Assembly: GCA_022539475.1 (NCBI GenBank)
Contig: VCMS01000051.1
Location: 172,240 to 236,239, forward strand
Origin: Gracilaria domingensis
Lineage: Eukaryota > Rhodophyta > Florideophyceae > Gracilariales > Gracilariaceae
Direction of reading: 5' to 3'
Length of the DNA stretch: 64,000 bases
Under the pieces are notes generated by a model. That model saw only the letters and a program-made list of their open reading frames with translations. It searched no databases and was not told the origin of the DNA. This document shows positions 33,801 through 43,969 of this stretch, piece by piece; within the stretch, counting starts at the first letter, position 1; every line of letters begins with the position of its first letter. Position numbers and translations under genes: made by a program.

Positions 33801-34754
33801 GTCAACAGTAACAACAACCATCCGGTACTGATTGAGGTTCACCTTTGGTACCTTCTGACGAATTCGTCTGTACGTCTTGCTCCGAGTAGGTGTCTCTTGT
33901 GTTCCAGACCGTTCGCCAAAAACACTTGAACGTGCCATTCTTGCGGACAGAAGCACAACGTCATCTTCCTGCTGCTCCGCAGTTTCTGGTGCAGTTTGGG
34001 GGACAGATGGACCAGCTCCTTGTGCGGATTGCACATCCGCGTCTGGAAAGGGACCTTTTATGATCTCATCTTCCTCTTCTTGCACAGTCGTCTCGTGCTG
34101 AATGGTCTGTTTCGACGCAGAAGTTTCCCTTGTGTCGACGGTCTGATTCATCGCAGGAGATGCCCTTTTCGACGCAGTGGGCTTCGTAGCGGAGGTAGAC
34201 TTTGTTTGACCTGTCCGCTTCCTAGCTGGAGATGCTCTCGTTTCCATTGATCGCTTCGTAACAGAAGACGGACCTGCCCGCGGAGGTGGTACTGATGCGC
34301 TACCTCTCGGTGTTGATGAACTTCGAATTGGCTCCGTGCGGCTTGTCGGCGTCATCACCTCACTCATAGCGCTCACCGTTCCTCGCTTGGACGCCAGAAT
34401 GCTGGCTGCCACCGGTTCCATCATTTTCTCATCCCAAGGAGCGGCCGTCCGGAGATCCTGGATATATTGTGGAAGATCCAGGCCCTCCGCCCGGTAAGGG
34501 TAGAACGTCTGACCGCTTCGACTGATGAGAATATTATGAACCACCACAAGACCTGGGTCCAATTGCTTCCCGTGCAACTCGCGGCGTAGAACACTTCCAA
34601 TTCCATGCAACAACGCTTCCCCGACTATCACCTTTCCTTCATCCTCAATATCCATCTGCAGAGAAACCCGCATTCCACCTTGCAATAATCGAGTGCTCCG
34701 CAGAGTGCGAGGAGTCACGCTTTGCGTACGCTTTCGAACACGAGTTGGCTTCAT
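30876..34754 (-). CDS. ParB-like domain plus 2-oxoglutarate dioxygenase-like protein
   Basis: A single 1,292-codon frame from ATG 34754. A basic N-terminus and Ser/Thr/Lys-rich disordered segment (residues about 110-290) lead to a ParB/sulfiredoxin-like region (about 305-400) with VDGLHRLKAIQYL (His386). A helical region follows, then a nuclear-localisation-like cluster PRKKRRKTF near 737. The C-terminal region has LHTDFSG (His1117, Asp1119), GDVTHAGAS (His1192) and LLVRYHMYM (Arg1212), which is the HxD...H...R pattern of Fe(II)/2OG oxygenases of the phytanoyl-CoA dioxygenase/TET-JBP-like double-stranded beta-helix fold. A ParB-like binder fused to an oxygenase suggests action on DNA or chromatin, as inference. 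The last ~40 residues differ from unit B, whose frame gives an acidic tail (SSSDDDLPIMRL); a one-base deletion near 30985 in A caused this, so the native stop would be 30847. Promoter sequence with TTTAAA lies about 80 bp upstream, in the terminal repeat. Confidence 0.7.
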   Translation of the reverse strand: MKPTRVRKRTQSVTPRTLRSTRLLQGGMRVSLQMDIEDEGKVIVGEALLHGIGSVLRRELHGKQLDPGLVVVHNILISRSGQTFYPYRAEGLDLPQYIQDLRTAAPWDEKMMEPVAASILASKRGTVSAMSEVMTPTSRTEPIRSSSTPRGSASVPPPRAGPSSVTKRSMETRASPARKRTGQTKSTSATKPTASKRASPAMNQTVDTRETSASKQTIQHETTVQEEEDEIIKGPFPDADVQSAQGAGPSVPQTAPETAEQQEDDVVLLSARMARSSVFGERSGTQETPTRSKTYRRIRQKVPKVNLNQYRMVVVTVDITLVDTPPNLLCGVSKRHFEALVKSMEERGILQSMGSPAVALQDATTGERDTDKGRLTKKCFIVDGLHRLKAIQYLAATGAPKWKRLAKFWRCNLLIRRDGRPIGMKELLCVASYLNESTSTMRRMMFADKIHSIVSVVAILIEDVEEVTPADVDPAEVTEVLKESQLIGTVQERQYLRYANVALQLMSREGMLAHFEDICETVSDIGLTHLSHTPLYVLDAEEFSFILDCLQMFLLKGKSTKTKQWKSFEEVRGFFYDRAVSLFRAARAVRNELNEKESMEVFLKLEVSLSAPSNEDDVEDPDNNAAVYQFLLGQVVNFNTLPRVRSRTSSIRTATTSVQNRLRTMLKVIPPPAPVKQSVTKRRTPAAAAATSVSEEGEPRRSARERAQVSYREIEHGRNRGAIEVLDSSEEEQRAPPRKKRRKTFTQQMRSTLNSITPNDLMSQLNEHVLRGRSMKVQFVALGEGANAENAGSSAFVDDDELLSVTVPRVVTVEKDAAPDDQQETGWGSFDDELPTALPEYEEHGLVRGDPYDGPPNPSWCGYARLRPQEWQGKNVIEHKDPWLRVIHLPKGHRSELLSVSNPRDVHHLVFWHAARAEHRLRAETFGMQYPRTRPTGMDDEEELWVAAKEHDEFGQMFFSRMQAELRQNGYCVLDGFATDNGVPKWEELEEVREFGDVSGKLVDFFKNEYGAMPDIRSWKSFVQIINDDEGWKDGSDGPFEGRVMSTRWGTVEKPEDNEKLRWVVRSRALLDVRMGTIAAALGLWDNEREAVKMYTPKTGGRFLGTTRKSKRQTLHTDFSGLVTKETMNTGNPGYFVMTSGKEGFPLWVSAGSHQLVGMNNQQLRVMSEVYPAKKIIIPPYSIFVGRGDVTHAGASGKDKLDRPESMDLLVRYHMYMVPEGYALPDAVHRVRDFRPTFVNGGKEEEAEDELLSDKETMRVTWKKTKWSWRLVWKRRPVELKCSRVVVMTTCQ

Positions 34755-34759
34755 GTTGA

Positions 34760-34925
34760 ACAGCTATTGCAGTGAAAGGTGTATATCAACAATACGCTCG
34801 CTCTGGACGATACAACAACGGAGGCGAGCCTTTAAAAGGCGACTTACGCTGGGCACCCCCGCTTTCGGCAGCTCCTCCCAGCGCACTGCCAGTCTCGTCC
34901 GTGTCCTGTCCGTGGCCGCTCGCAC
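34760..34925 (-). promoter_or_regulatory. Putative promoter in the element end, unit A
   Basis: A TTTAAA box at 34831-34836 precedes the ATG at 34754 on the minus strand. The surrounding ~100 bp (CGACTTACGCTGGGCACC and onward) recurs in unit B (57511-57617) and, inverted, upstream of the methyltransferase gene (58752-58852). The shared sequence in front of two unrelated genes argues for a promoter in the terminal repeat. Confidence 0.5.
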
Positions 34926-35179
34926 ACTGATTGTACGCTTTAGAGTCGTGGCGTTCGCGCAATGATGACTCACGCGAGCAATGGTCGCGCTCTCCAATCA
35001 TGCTCTTCAAATGCTTTGCATAGTAGTCAAGAGTACACTCATTCCCTTTCATGTACAGCCTACTCCCGCCAATACACGTGGACAGCGGCGCCAACGTACC
35101 GGCGGCCGGGTGTAGCGAAATCACTTCGGGGCGGCGTGTTTTGAGAGATCCCGGGAAGCCGCCGGAATGTGGCCAGAAC

Positions 35180-35375
35180 GTGCCCGCGGGCGGGAGGGGG
35201 GTCGGTCGTGTTAGGGTAGGTACCCTAACACGACCGGACCCCCCCACCTGCCGGCATAAAATCGCACATTTTTCAAAAAATCGCCCAAAACGTGCCCGCG
35301 GGCGGGGGGGGGTGGGGGGTCGGTCCTGTTAGGGTACCTACCCTAACACGACCGACCGACCCCGCCCATGGGCAC
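35180..35375. repeat. Pair of GC-rich palindromes, unit A right end
   Basis: Two palindromes (35180-35256 and 35292-35375) with CGTGCCCGCGGGCGG outer arms and GTTAGGGTA/TACCCTAAC inner arms, separated by the CGCACATTTTTCAAAA spacer. Inverted flanking sequences (GTTTTGAGAGATCCCGGGAAG and its complement after the pair) make the whole block a larger palindrome. The end module and the LTR insertion follow. Confidence 0.85.
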
Positions 35376-35439
35376 GTTCTGCCTACATTCCGGCACCTTC
35401 CCGGGACCTCCTAAAACACGCCGCCCGGCACTTCCTGTA

Positions 35440-35444
35440 CCCAC
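35440..35444. repeat. Target-site duplication CCCAC (left)
   Basis: CCCAC precedes the 5' LTR here and recurs directly after the 3' LTR at 47172-47176. Removing the retrotransposon plus one copy restores CTTCCTGTACCCACTGCGTC, which is exactly the sequence at the end of unit B near 58111-58130. Confidence 0.9.
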
Positions 35445-36301
35445 TGTAGAGCAAAACGCCATTTTGTGGGGATGCACCGAGGTGCTTTTCATAGTTTGTT
35501 GATCCGTTACCGGCTTCGACACCTCAGGTTATGAGAGGCTACTGTGATAGTGGCCCTATTTTGGGGTATGCCTAGGAAGGGTAGTATTTCTGCACACGTG
35601 TGCCAAGTTGGCCCGATAGCGGGTGCGCCGTGGCAAACCTGCCACGGGGGCACACCTGTAGTGTATTGGCCGGCAGCGCCGGATAGTTAGATATTTTAAT
35701 TGATATTTCAAGTGCCGTATATAAGTGCCGGCACTTGCCGTCACTGTACGGGAAGTAAACCTCAACGAGGCCTTTGGCTCTGATCTTCTTGCCGCTTGCG
35801 CACGGTCACAAGCCCCATCCTGGGGAATACCGCCGCAATTCTGGGCTGATCAACCAACCTCCATCTCTGAGGAGTACTAATCCGTCGTCACGGCACCTTT
35901 ACTATCTATTTTATCGTTTTCATTTCCGTCTTACGGCTTTCGCTACTCTGCCCTACATTGTAGATTTGTCCCATTTGCCTCGGAAGTTTTCCCGCTTATC
36001 GCGAGTCAGTGCTCCGCAGTGCGGCTCGTTTGTTGATCCTTTGTCGTCCCATACCCTTGGGCTAGATACCCTCACTCGCTGTGGCTCGCCGGAACCATCC
36101 GGATACCTACGCCGATTCTACCCCCTTCTACCTCCGACTGCACGCCCAGATCGGGGCCACCAGGATTTACACCCGGCTCGCGTTGGCCCTATCGGAGGGT
36201 TCTGCCGCTCGACTGCCCTTCACAGAGAGCAGGGCCTGAACACCCTGAGGTGCTCGTTCGCGACGCGGCTTGTTGTTTTCCCGTCGAGGGTTTGCACCAC
36301 A
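35445..36301 (+). repeat. 5' LTR
   Basis: 857 bp, from TGTAGAGC to CACCACA. A TATA-like TATATAAG lies at 35718-35725, placing the likely transcription start and R region in the next ~30 bp. The rest of the LTR is pyrimidine-rich leader. Confidence 0.92.
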
Positions 36302-36303
36302 AA

Positions 36304-36318
36304 CTGGTCTCCCGACCT
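36304..36318 (+). other. Primer binding site
   Basis: TGGTCTCCCGACC begins a few bases after the 5' LTR. TGG is the complement of a tRNA CCA end and the following bases would pair with an acceptor stem. I cannot name the tRNA with confidence; it is not the common initiator-methionine site TGGTATCAGAGC. Confidence 0.6.
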
Positions 36319-36465
36319 AGAATCGGCTTTATTGGCCAACGTTTGTTGGAGTTGGTTCGTTTGTTTGGAGCCAAGATAGTTGGGAATATCCGTTCTCACG
36401 GTTCTCTCATTGTCCGTTTTCGGAAGTTGTTTTGGTTGCCAATTGGCCGACGGTGTCGGTGAACG

Positions 36466-38475
36466 ATGTCGTCTCGTCGCAGGAGTAGCGCGCCACGTGC
36501 CGCTTCTGTGCCCGGTTCGTCCGGCTTGCCGGCAAGTTTGCCTCCGTTACCGAAGGACGCACTGGATGTCCCAGGCAATGTCGACCCGAAACCGGCTTCC
36601 CGGGGCCTCCGTTCTGATAACGGGACCCCACTCACTCGTGGGCCAACTGAAACCGCACCTGCGGCTGATGCCACCGCAGCGGTTGACGTTATGTCGTCGC
36701 GGTCCGACGAGTATACCCTCCGTGAATTAGAGGCTCAGGTTCGCATCCTGCAGAACTCTCAAGTGGGCCTCATCTGGGATATTACGAAACTCCGGCAACG
36801 GCTCGATGAAGCCGGTGTCCGGGATGTTTCGAGCGACGTCCGTGTTTTACGGTCTGATGTCAACCAGATTATGGAACACCGACAGGTGTCGGCTGGTCTG
36901 CACGAGCAGGCTGCCGCACGCCTACACCGCCTGGCTACCCGTCTGGAGACGGTCAAGCAAATCATCCTATCTGATGCTGTTGCGCCGGGAGCCCCGGTTT
37001 CTGAGGGTTCTCAGCACTCGCGCCGTTCCCGGGATCGTCCGGCAAAGAAGAAGGTCGAGGTTGAGTCTGACTCGTCTTCTTCATCCTCTTCTGATAAGGA
37101 GGGCTCTCAAAAGGGATCGTCTACCGACTCTTTGGAGAGCGTGGAAGAGCGCTCTCGCTATCGTGCATCCCGTTCGCGGGCTACTGAAGCCACCTCTGGT
37201 GTTGCACGAGGCCGTAAGAAAGGACGGAGACACCTTGGATTGAAGGAATTGAAGCCGACAAACTTACTTTATCGGAAGCTGCTATCGTACCGATATTATC
37301 GGCTTGATGACACGACGCCACAGAGAATCCCACGTAGGACTGGCAAAGTACGAAACCATCTCCGACAGATGGAGCTCACGCTGAAGCCCCACAAGTTCTC
37401 TGGGGAGGATCCAATTCTTGTCTTGGATTTTCTTGGCCGCTTCGTGGCGGAAGTCGATGTACTTCGGATGAGCGAGGCGCAGGCCTACATTGCGCTGCCG
37501 TACTTCTTGACGGGCGTAGCCGAAGACCAGTACAACTCGGTTCGTGGGTCGACCCAAGCCTCTGAGGGAGGAGTTACGTGCTGGCCGGAAGCGGTACAAT
37601 ATCTCCTGCGCTCTTACGCAACAGGCAATGCGATACAAGGTGCTATACTCGCGCTGCGAGACACGAAGCAAGGAGCCGAAGAGTTGGAAACCGTTTATTC
37701 GACCCGCCTCAATAAGGCTTTCCACAGATGTGGCAACGTGTTCTCGGCAGCTGAGCGCTGCACGATGTTCGTCGATGGCCTAGATCGTTCGATCAGGACA
37801 CTGGTTGCCCGTTATCGGGAGAACAAACGCCGGATTACTTATTTGGAACTAGTCCAATTTGCCCAAGCTGAGGGAGATGCAGCTCGCGCACGCACCGGTG
37901 TCAAATCACGCACGCGCCGGCTCCTTCATGTAGAAGGCCGGGACTCTTCACTGCCTCACTCGCGAGGTACTGTTCAAAGGGGTTATGATAACCTACACCT
38001 GTTACAGGACGATGGTTCAATGCCGAGTTCGGAATCGCCGTCGACGACGGAGCAGTCTACAGTGGACGGAGACCCCGCTCTGTACGCCGGACGTCAAGTC
38101 CCGGCATTGCCCGTGCCGCAATCTGGCGGATATCGAAGCCAACGCCCTGGATGGAGGGACCCGTATCCTCCTCGACAGGAGCGCCGGCCGCCCAACGCGG
38201 ATCTTCTTCGTCGCCTTATTTGTCACACCTGTTACAGGCCAGGGCACATCGCTCCGAATTGCTTAATGCCCATACGGGATATGGCAAAGATAGTGCCTCA
38301 GTATGAGTCGTTGACGCCCGCCGAGCGGGAACGTGTCCCCGACAAATCATACCTTCGTGCGAAGGCGGAGACTCAGCCTGGAAACCAGGAAACGGTGCCA
38401 TCGAATGGTGGAACTGTAGCCGCCCCTGCGGAATCGCAACCTCCGCAGATTGGCGGCGACGCTCAGAAAAACTGA
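36466..38475 (+). CDS. gag: Gag polyprotein of the Ty3/gypsy element
   Basis: 669 residues from ATG 36466, the first ATG after the leader in this frame. Ser/Pro-rich N-terminus, a coiled-coil-like segment (about residues 85-170: LRELEAQVRILQNS), an Arg/Ser acidic-basic linker, then a retrotransposon Gag core (about 300-480) with KFSGEDPILVLDFLGRF and LPYFLTGVAEDQY. A CCHC zinc knuckle, CHTCYRPGHIAPNC, lies near residue 585 and binds RNA. The frame is fully open, unlike pol. It ends in AAC-TGA at a probable -1 frameshift site that leads into the protease frame. Confidence 0.88.
   Translation: MSSRRRSSAPRAASVPGSSGLPASLPPLPKDALDVPGNVDPKPASRGLRSDNGTPLTRGPTETAPAADATAAVDVMSSRSDEYTLRELEAQVRILQNSQVGLIWDITKLRQRLDEAGVRDVSSDVRVLRSDVNQIMEHRQVSAGLHEQAAARLHRLATRLETVKQIILSDAVAPGAPVSEGSQHSRRSRDRPAKKKVEVESDSSSSSSSDKEGSQKGSSTDSLESVEERSRYRASRSRATEATSGVARGRKKGRRHLGLKELKPTNLLYRKLLSYRYYRLDDTTPQRIPRRTGKVRNHLRQMELTLKPHKFSGEDPILVLDFLGRFVAEVDVLRMSEAQAYIALPYFLTGVAEDQYNSVRGSTQASEGGVTCWPEAVQYLLRSYATGNAIQGAILALRDTKQGAEELETVYSTRLNKAFHRCGNVFSAAERCTMFVDGLDRSIRTLVARYRENKRRITYLELVQFAQAEGDAARARTGVKSRTRRLLHVEGRDSSLPHSRGTVQRGYDNLHLLQDDGSMPSSESPSTTEQSTVDGDPALYAGRQVPALPVPQSGGYRSQRPGWRDPYPPRQERRPPNADLLRRLICHTCYRPGHIAPNCLMPIRDMAKIVPQYESLTPAERERVPDKSYLRAKAETQPGNQETVPSNGGTVAAPAESQPPQIGGDAQKN
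38466..38475 (+). promoter_or_regulatory. Probable -1 ribosomal frameshift site at gag stop
   Basis: G-AAA-AAC followed at once by TGA. The heptamer fits the slippery pattern (related to A-AAA-AAC) apart from its first base. A one-base backward slip enters the frame that encodes the protease DTGAG motif about 280 bases on. Downstream structure was not assessed. Confidence 0.5.
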
Positions 38476-41400
38476 GCAAGGGACCCTCCAGCAATAGAGA
38501 GGCCCCCCCAGCGACGGGGTTTAGTGCGCCTGAGGCTGAAAAGCCTCGCTCCCCGGTCACAATCCTTTCGAGGAAACTGGCCACTACAGACGTGGACTCT
38601 GAGCACCTTGGTGTCTTGCGTCGCCCGTGGATACTGTCTAAGAACAGCCGGTTCCCGGATAGAGCCCTGGTCATGGCGAAACGTGACTACAAAGTTTACG
38701 CCGACCTAGGTGTTTCCGATCAGTACATGGTTCGGCAGTTTTCCGTGCTCGATACAGGAGCTGGGCCAATTTCTTGGTTGGATCGATGATTCCGCCGCAC
38801 TTGCGGTCTCGCGTTCGTGCGGCGCCGCAGATTGATATAGCGGATGCGAACAATCGGCCACTTTCCACTGTGGGAGTAATAGCCCTGCTCGTCAGGCTTG
38901 GCCGCTACGTGGCGAAGCTCGATTTCTTGGTTTGCAAGCAACTCGCTGCGCCGGTTATCCTCAGCTGCGACTTCTGTGACATCTTCGTCGATGCAATTCG
39001 ACCGCGGAAGAGAACCATCGAAATGGAAGATGGGACTACTGTACCGATTGTTCGGCATCCCCTTCGCCGGGCTTTGAAGAAACAAGTCCCTTTGCCTGCG
39101 GCGCAGGAGCCTACAGCCGATGAACGGAAGTCTACAAAGCTCCGAGTAGCTCGGTCTATTTCCATCCCGCCTGAATCACAGGTCTGGGTTACTGTGACGT
39201 CTCCACAATGTGGCTTACAAACGGTACAACCGTTGCCTGCGTTACAGGAGAAGCATCAGCTTGCCCTCGCTAATGGGATTGTTTTCGTCGAACCCGAGAA
39301 GCCTTTTCAGGTGCTGGTTGCGAACTTCAGCCGTTTTCCTCAACGGTTGGTTCGGAGCCAAGTTATTGGTTCATTGCTTTCGCACCCTGCGGCAATAGTG
39401 CCTACTCAGGTTTCTATTGCCGAGGTTCTCGGAATCCTCGAAGCTGAGGAGGGGGAGGCGGAACGGAACAATTCCGAACCGAATACTGGACCGAACAGTT
39501 CGTCGGAAGATGCTACGCCGACTTCGTCGGATGCAAATAACCGCAGCCTGTCGAAAGAGGCAATGCCGACCTCGTCGGACGGTAATGATACGGATCTGAG
39601 TGCTGCTGACACGAAGGATAAGGCAGTACAGGAGCTTGAGTCTCTGGACTTCAGTCATTTCCCAGAGACTCACCGCGATAAATTGCGGCATATGCTCAAA
39701 GAGTTCACGCCCATGTGGGATGGTTCCCTCGGGAAGATTGGTATTACCGAACATCGGATTGATTTGCTACCGAATACTCAGCCCATCTCACAGCACCCTT
39801 ACAGGGCAGGACCGACAGCTCGGTAGGAGGAGAAGGCTCAGGTAGAGAAGATGCTCCGCGCTGGAGTTATCGAGCCGGCTCAGTCACCATGGGCATCGCC
39901 GGTGGTGCTCGCGCCCAAAGCTGATGGGTCTTGGCGATTTTGCATCGACTACCGCAAGTTGAATGCGGCTACGGTCAAGGATGTGTATCCTATACCACGA
40001 ATGGATGAATGCATCCATTCATTGGGCGACGCGAAGGTTTTCACAACCCTAGACGCGAATTGGGGCTATTTGCAAGTTCCTGTGAGGGCTGAGGATCGTG
40101 ACAAGACAGCCTTCGTTTGTCATGAAGGATTGTACCGATTCAATCGGATGCTCTTTGGGTTAACGAATGCGCCAGCCACTTTTCAACGAGCTGTGGATAT
40201 TTTGCTAGCCCGCTTCAAGTGGAAGACTTGCCTGGTATACCTGGATGACATCATTGTCTACTCCAGCAACCTGGATGAGCACTTGACCCACGTACGGGAT
40301 TTGATGCGAGTCCTACGCGATGCAGGCATTACGCTCAAGCTCAAGAAGTGTGAGTTCTTTACCGAAACCGTCAGGTATCTCGGCCATGTTATCCGTCCGG
40401 GACGGCTTTCGATTGACGAAGTACGCGTGAAATCCCTCAAAGAGGCTAAGCACCCGAGGACGCAGACGGAACTCCGATCTTTTCTCGGCTTGTGAAATGT
40501 GTATCGCCCCTTCATTCCGAACTTCGCAAATATCGCTGCACCTCTGAACGAGCTTCTTCGCAAAGAACAGCCAGTCGACCTGGAAGAATTCGACGACCGC
40601 AAGGTCGCGGCTTTCTCGTCGCTCGTGGACGCGGTGACATCGCCACCTGTTTTATCTCTGCCTAGGGCTGGTTTGCCATATGCAGTAGATACGGATGCGA
40701 GCGACTACCAAGTCGGCTGTGCCCTATTCCAGACCACCAATGATGGCGAGCGATTGCCAATTGGGTATTGGTCAAGGAGCCTCAACGTTCACGATAGGAA
40801 TTACTCGGTATCCGAGAAGGAGTGCTTGGCAGTTGTCTGGGCATTACAGACACTGCGGCTCTATCTTATGTAGACCCGCTTCATTGTTCATACCGATGAT
40901 TCGGCCTTACGCTGGCTACTCTCTATAGCAGAGCCATCTGGCCGCTTGATGCGGTGGAGACTTCGCTTGTCGGAATTCGACTTCGAAATCCGTTACAAGA
41001 AAGGACTCCTGAACACTCAGGCTGATGCACTGTCCCGCTTGGAAACAGCGGCTGAAGCTGCGCTAGTCGATGATCTGGAGATACCGTGCTTCCTCGCGGA
41101 AGGCGGCTCGAGCGATGCCGATGAAGAATCGGAAGGATGGGACATCTACGATGCTGTTTTAGCCGTGTCAGACACGCAACCCGAACCGGGCTCTTTCGTA
41201 CCGATCAAGACGGAGGAACTCACCCGGGAGCAGCACACCGACCGTTTTTGTACGGAGATTCGTAGTCGTCTAAACGGTGGAGCACAGTTGCCTTTCGTCG
41301 AGAACGACCAAGGATTTCTAATCCGAACTGTCGGAAACAAGCCACAGATTGTGGTTCCGCACTCACTTCAGTCACGAGTACTGCATTTGTCGCACTATGC

Positions 41401-43944
41401 AAAGTTGTCAGCCCCCCTGGTGGCAGGAAGTTGTACTACACCTTACGGAAGGACTTTTACTGGCCAGCAATGGCTTTCGACGCGTATGCCACTGTTCGTG
41501 GATGTTCTGACTGCGCGAAGAACCGCGTCAAGCTGCGGAAGTATTCCAAGAAGTTGGTACTATTCCCTGCTAGGGCTCCACTGGAGTTTGTGGCGATCGA
41601 TCTACTCGGTGAGTTTATTCGCACCCGCCGGGGAAACCGGTTTTTGCTTGTTATCACCGACCGCTTTTCTAAGCTGGTACGGACTGTGCCTTTAAAAAAG
41701 GTTACTGCTAGTGCGGTCGCCCAAGCTTTTGTTACTCACTGGGTTTTTGTCTACGGACCGCCGATTGACTTACTATCGGATAATGGACCGCAGTTCACGG
41801 CCAAGTTCTTTCAGGACGTATGCCGCATCTTGCGGGTCCAAAACTGGTTTACGACAACATATCATCCCCAGAGTAATGGGCAGGTTGAGCGTTTTAACCG
41901 CACGATGCTCAACGCATTGCGGACGTTTCTTGCCGAGCATCCGTCGGAATGGAATCAGTACACCGATGCGGTAACATATGCCTACAGTACGCAGGTTCAT
42001 CGCACGACTCAGAGCTCGCCGTTCGAGCTTGTGCTATCACGCGTCCCACCTTCGGTTGCTATCGAGCCACAGCCAACCTTGGATAAGTTCCCGTCGCCCC
42101 GTCTTCACACGGACGCCTGGAAGGACTGGCTTAAGAACATTATCCCTACAGTTGGGCAGAATATCGCTAAGGCACATGCCGCATACAAGCGGAATTTTGA
42201 TGCTAGAGTGCGTAAGAATGCCTCTCAGATCAGGGAAGGTAGCTATGCCTTCCTACGGAAGGAGTACTGTAGCCCGGAAAAGGAGAAGAGGCACAAGCTC
42301 TCTCCTATCGCGGACGGCCCCTACAGGGCTATTTCTGTTACCGATACAACTGTTGTCCTCGATATCGAGGGGGAGCAAGAGCGGTTTTCGCGGGATCGCG
42401 TAAAGCCGGCATCTAAGCCTGTTTCTCAGGAAAAGCAACCGGCAACGCCGGACAGCACTACGCCTACTGCGCAACAAGCCGCAACAGCGGGAGAGCGCAC
42501 TTCGTTGTCAGTATTGCCGCATCCTAATCGCGGACTCGCTGATTTGCTAGCTAAGCCGGAATCTCCCCAGTCGGCCTCGCCTGCCGCACATTTCCACACG
42601 CGAATACTGGCCCCTGAAGGGATACTCACCCCCGCCCCCGACGCTCCAACTGAGGAGGGGGAGGCGGAGATAAGTCGTTTGATTTCGTTGTCGCCGTCGT
42701 CGACGGAATCGCCCTTGCAGGCTTCTGTTTCGCACGAGCGCGCGACGTCGCGCGACTCGCAGCCGGAAACCCGGAATGAACAGGACGACGCGCAGGCACC
42801 GCGCAAGCCTCGAAAGGAGGAACTACGTTCGCCCTCCCGAGAACAGGAGCACAGAACCGATGTGGTACGTGATTCGCTGCCGGAAAGCCCGAAGAGTTTC
42901 ACAGGTTCGTTGAGGCCTTCGGAGAAGAACGCCGCTCCGTTGACGATCGAATCCGGTCGACCGGAAGAGAAGGACGCGCCGTTACCACGGAAGCCTGAGT
43001 TGGAACGCACCACTACGGTGAATCGCAAAGCCGGAAGACTGGAAGGAGAGAAGTTAGTGAAGAAAGACCGTGCTGTTACGGCAGACCCGACTTCGGGAGA
43101 TTCTGGTGCAGCACCAAGTGCCGAAGCCGTCGAAAAAACGGAATTAACCACCAGTGTGGCAAACAGTCAAGCCACAGCAAGTGGGCAGCACTCAAGCACC
43201 GCCGACGAGCGCACGGCGCGCCAAGCGTCGAGCTCTGTGGGAGATCCGCCTCCAACCGAGAATTACAGTGCACAAGCCGGGCACGTGCCAGCCACAGACC
43301 TGGCGTCGCCTAAAACCGGTTCGGAAAATTCCGAGTTTGAATTCGCCCTTGACAGCCATGCAAAGGCGCAGGTGTCGCAGACCGCAGTGCGCGGCGAACC
43401 GTCGCCACGGCACGTGCCAGAACACCACTCGCTGGCACACCACGTTGCGGACCGTTCACAGTCGCAACGGGAGATTATGCCGGAACGCCGGAAGCTCGCC
43501 ATTCGAGAGGAACGAAGTCCGTTTACAGCCCAGCAGCATGGGAAGAAGAACCAGGAAACTGGAAGCCTGACAGTCAGGAAAACACCATGGTCAACGTCGC
43601 CTTTGCCTGGTGTGCAGGATATGTTGCCGTCAGGACGGAAGCCACCTACATTTGACGATGCCCACGACGGGAACAGGAGCGACAACGCCTCGAAAGAGGA
43701 TTCCTCGACCAAGTAGCATCCGGAGCGGAAGGTTCTCGATGAGGAATATGTTATCGACCGTCTGGTAAGTCACGGCTACGCCCCTGACGGGGAACTGCTG
43801 TATCGACTCCGTTGGTACGGCTATGCCTCTTCAGAGGATACGCACGAGCCTATCGAGCACTTGCCTCCCTCAAAGGTCTTGCAGTACCACCTTCGCACAC
43901 GGACACCGATACCGGCTATGCTGGACAAGGCCCAAGTGGGTTGA
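38476..43944 (+). pseudogene. pol: Pol: protease, reverse transcriptase, RNase H, integrase, chromodomain (broken)
   Basis: Reading -1 to gag, FSVLDTGAG (about 38740-38766) is the retropepsin motif; a one-base indel near 38772 shifts the frame. Reverse transcriptase follows (39850-40495) with DGSWRFCIDYRKLN, FTTLDANWGY, FGLTNAPATFQR and the catalytic YLDD at 40238-40249. TAG at 39824 and TGA at 40493 interrupt it. RNase H (40680-41040) has AVDTDASD, YSVSEKE, HTDDSALRWL and ADALSR, with TAG at 40871. Another shift near 41420 breaks the zinc-binding domain (HLSHYAK...CSDCAKNR). Integrase then has AIDLLGEF, LSDNGPQFTAKFF and QSNGQVERFNR as D-D-E. A long Pro/Glu/Ser-rich linker ends at TAG 43714, followed in frame by a chromodomain (next entry). 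Each domain is recognisable and most residues intact, so decay is moderate. Confidence 0.9.
43726..43944 (+). pseudogene. Chromodomain tail of integrase, after an in-frame TAG
   Basis: In the integrase frame, directly past TAG 43714-43716, the sequence reads EEYVIDRLVSHG, LLYRLRWYGY, and EDTHEPIEHLP. This is the chromodomain pattern (YxVexIl, YLVKWkGy, xxTWEPxxxL), with His replacing the aromatic Trp of the TWEP motif. Chromodomains on chromovirus integrases target insertion to marked chromatin. It stops with TGA at 43942. Confidence 0.8.
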
Positions 43945-43969
43945 CCACCCACCACCCAAGTGAGTACAG

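Larger units (their letters stand above)
24015..35439. repeat. Unit A: left copy of an ~11 kb tandem duplication
   Basis: The order here is coiled-coil gene, epimerase relic, reductase-like gene, two HAD-like genes, ParB-dioxygenase gene, promoter sequence, two palindromes, end module. The same order with near-identical sequence occurs at 47194-58139 (unit B), coding and spacer alike. The right end is interrupted by an LTR retrotransposon; the last bases of unit A resume after it (TGCGTCACCTCAGTG at 47177-47191), and unit B begins three bases later. So A and B lie head to tail. The outermost right bases, read inward, are CACTGAGGTGACGCAGTGGG, resembling CACTA-type element ends. Confidence 0.85.

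Noticed and set aside
36466-37243. Alternative-frame ORFs inside gag and the LTR leader
   Set aside because: Overlap the well-supported Gag frame and lack motifs.
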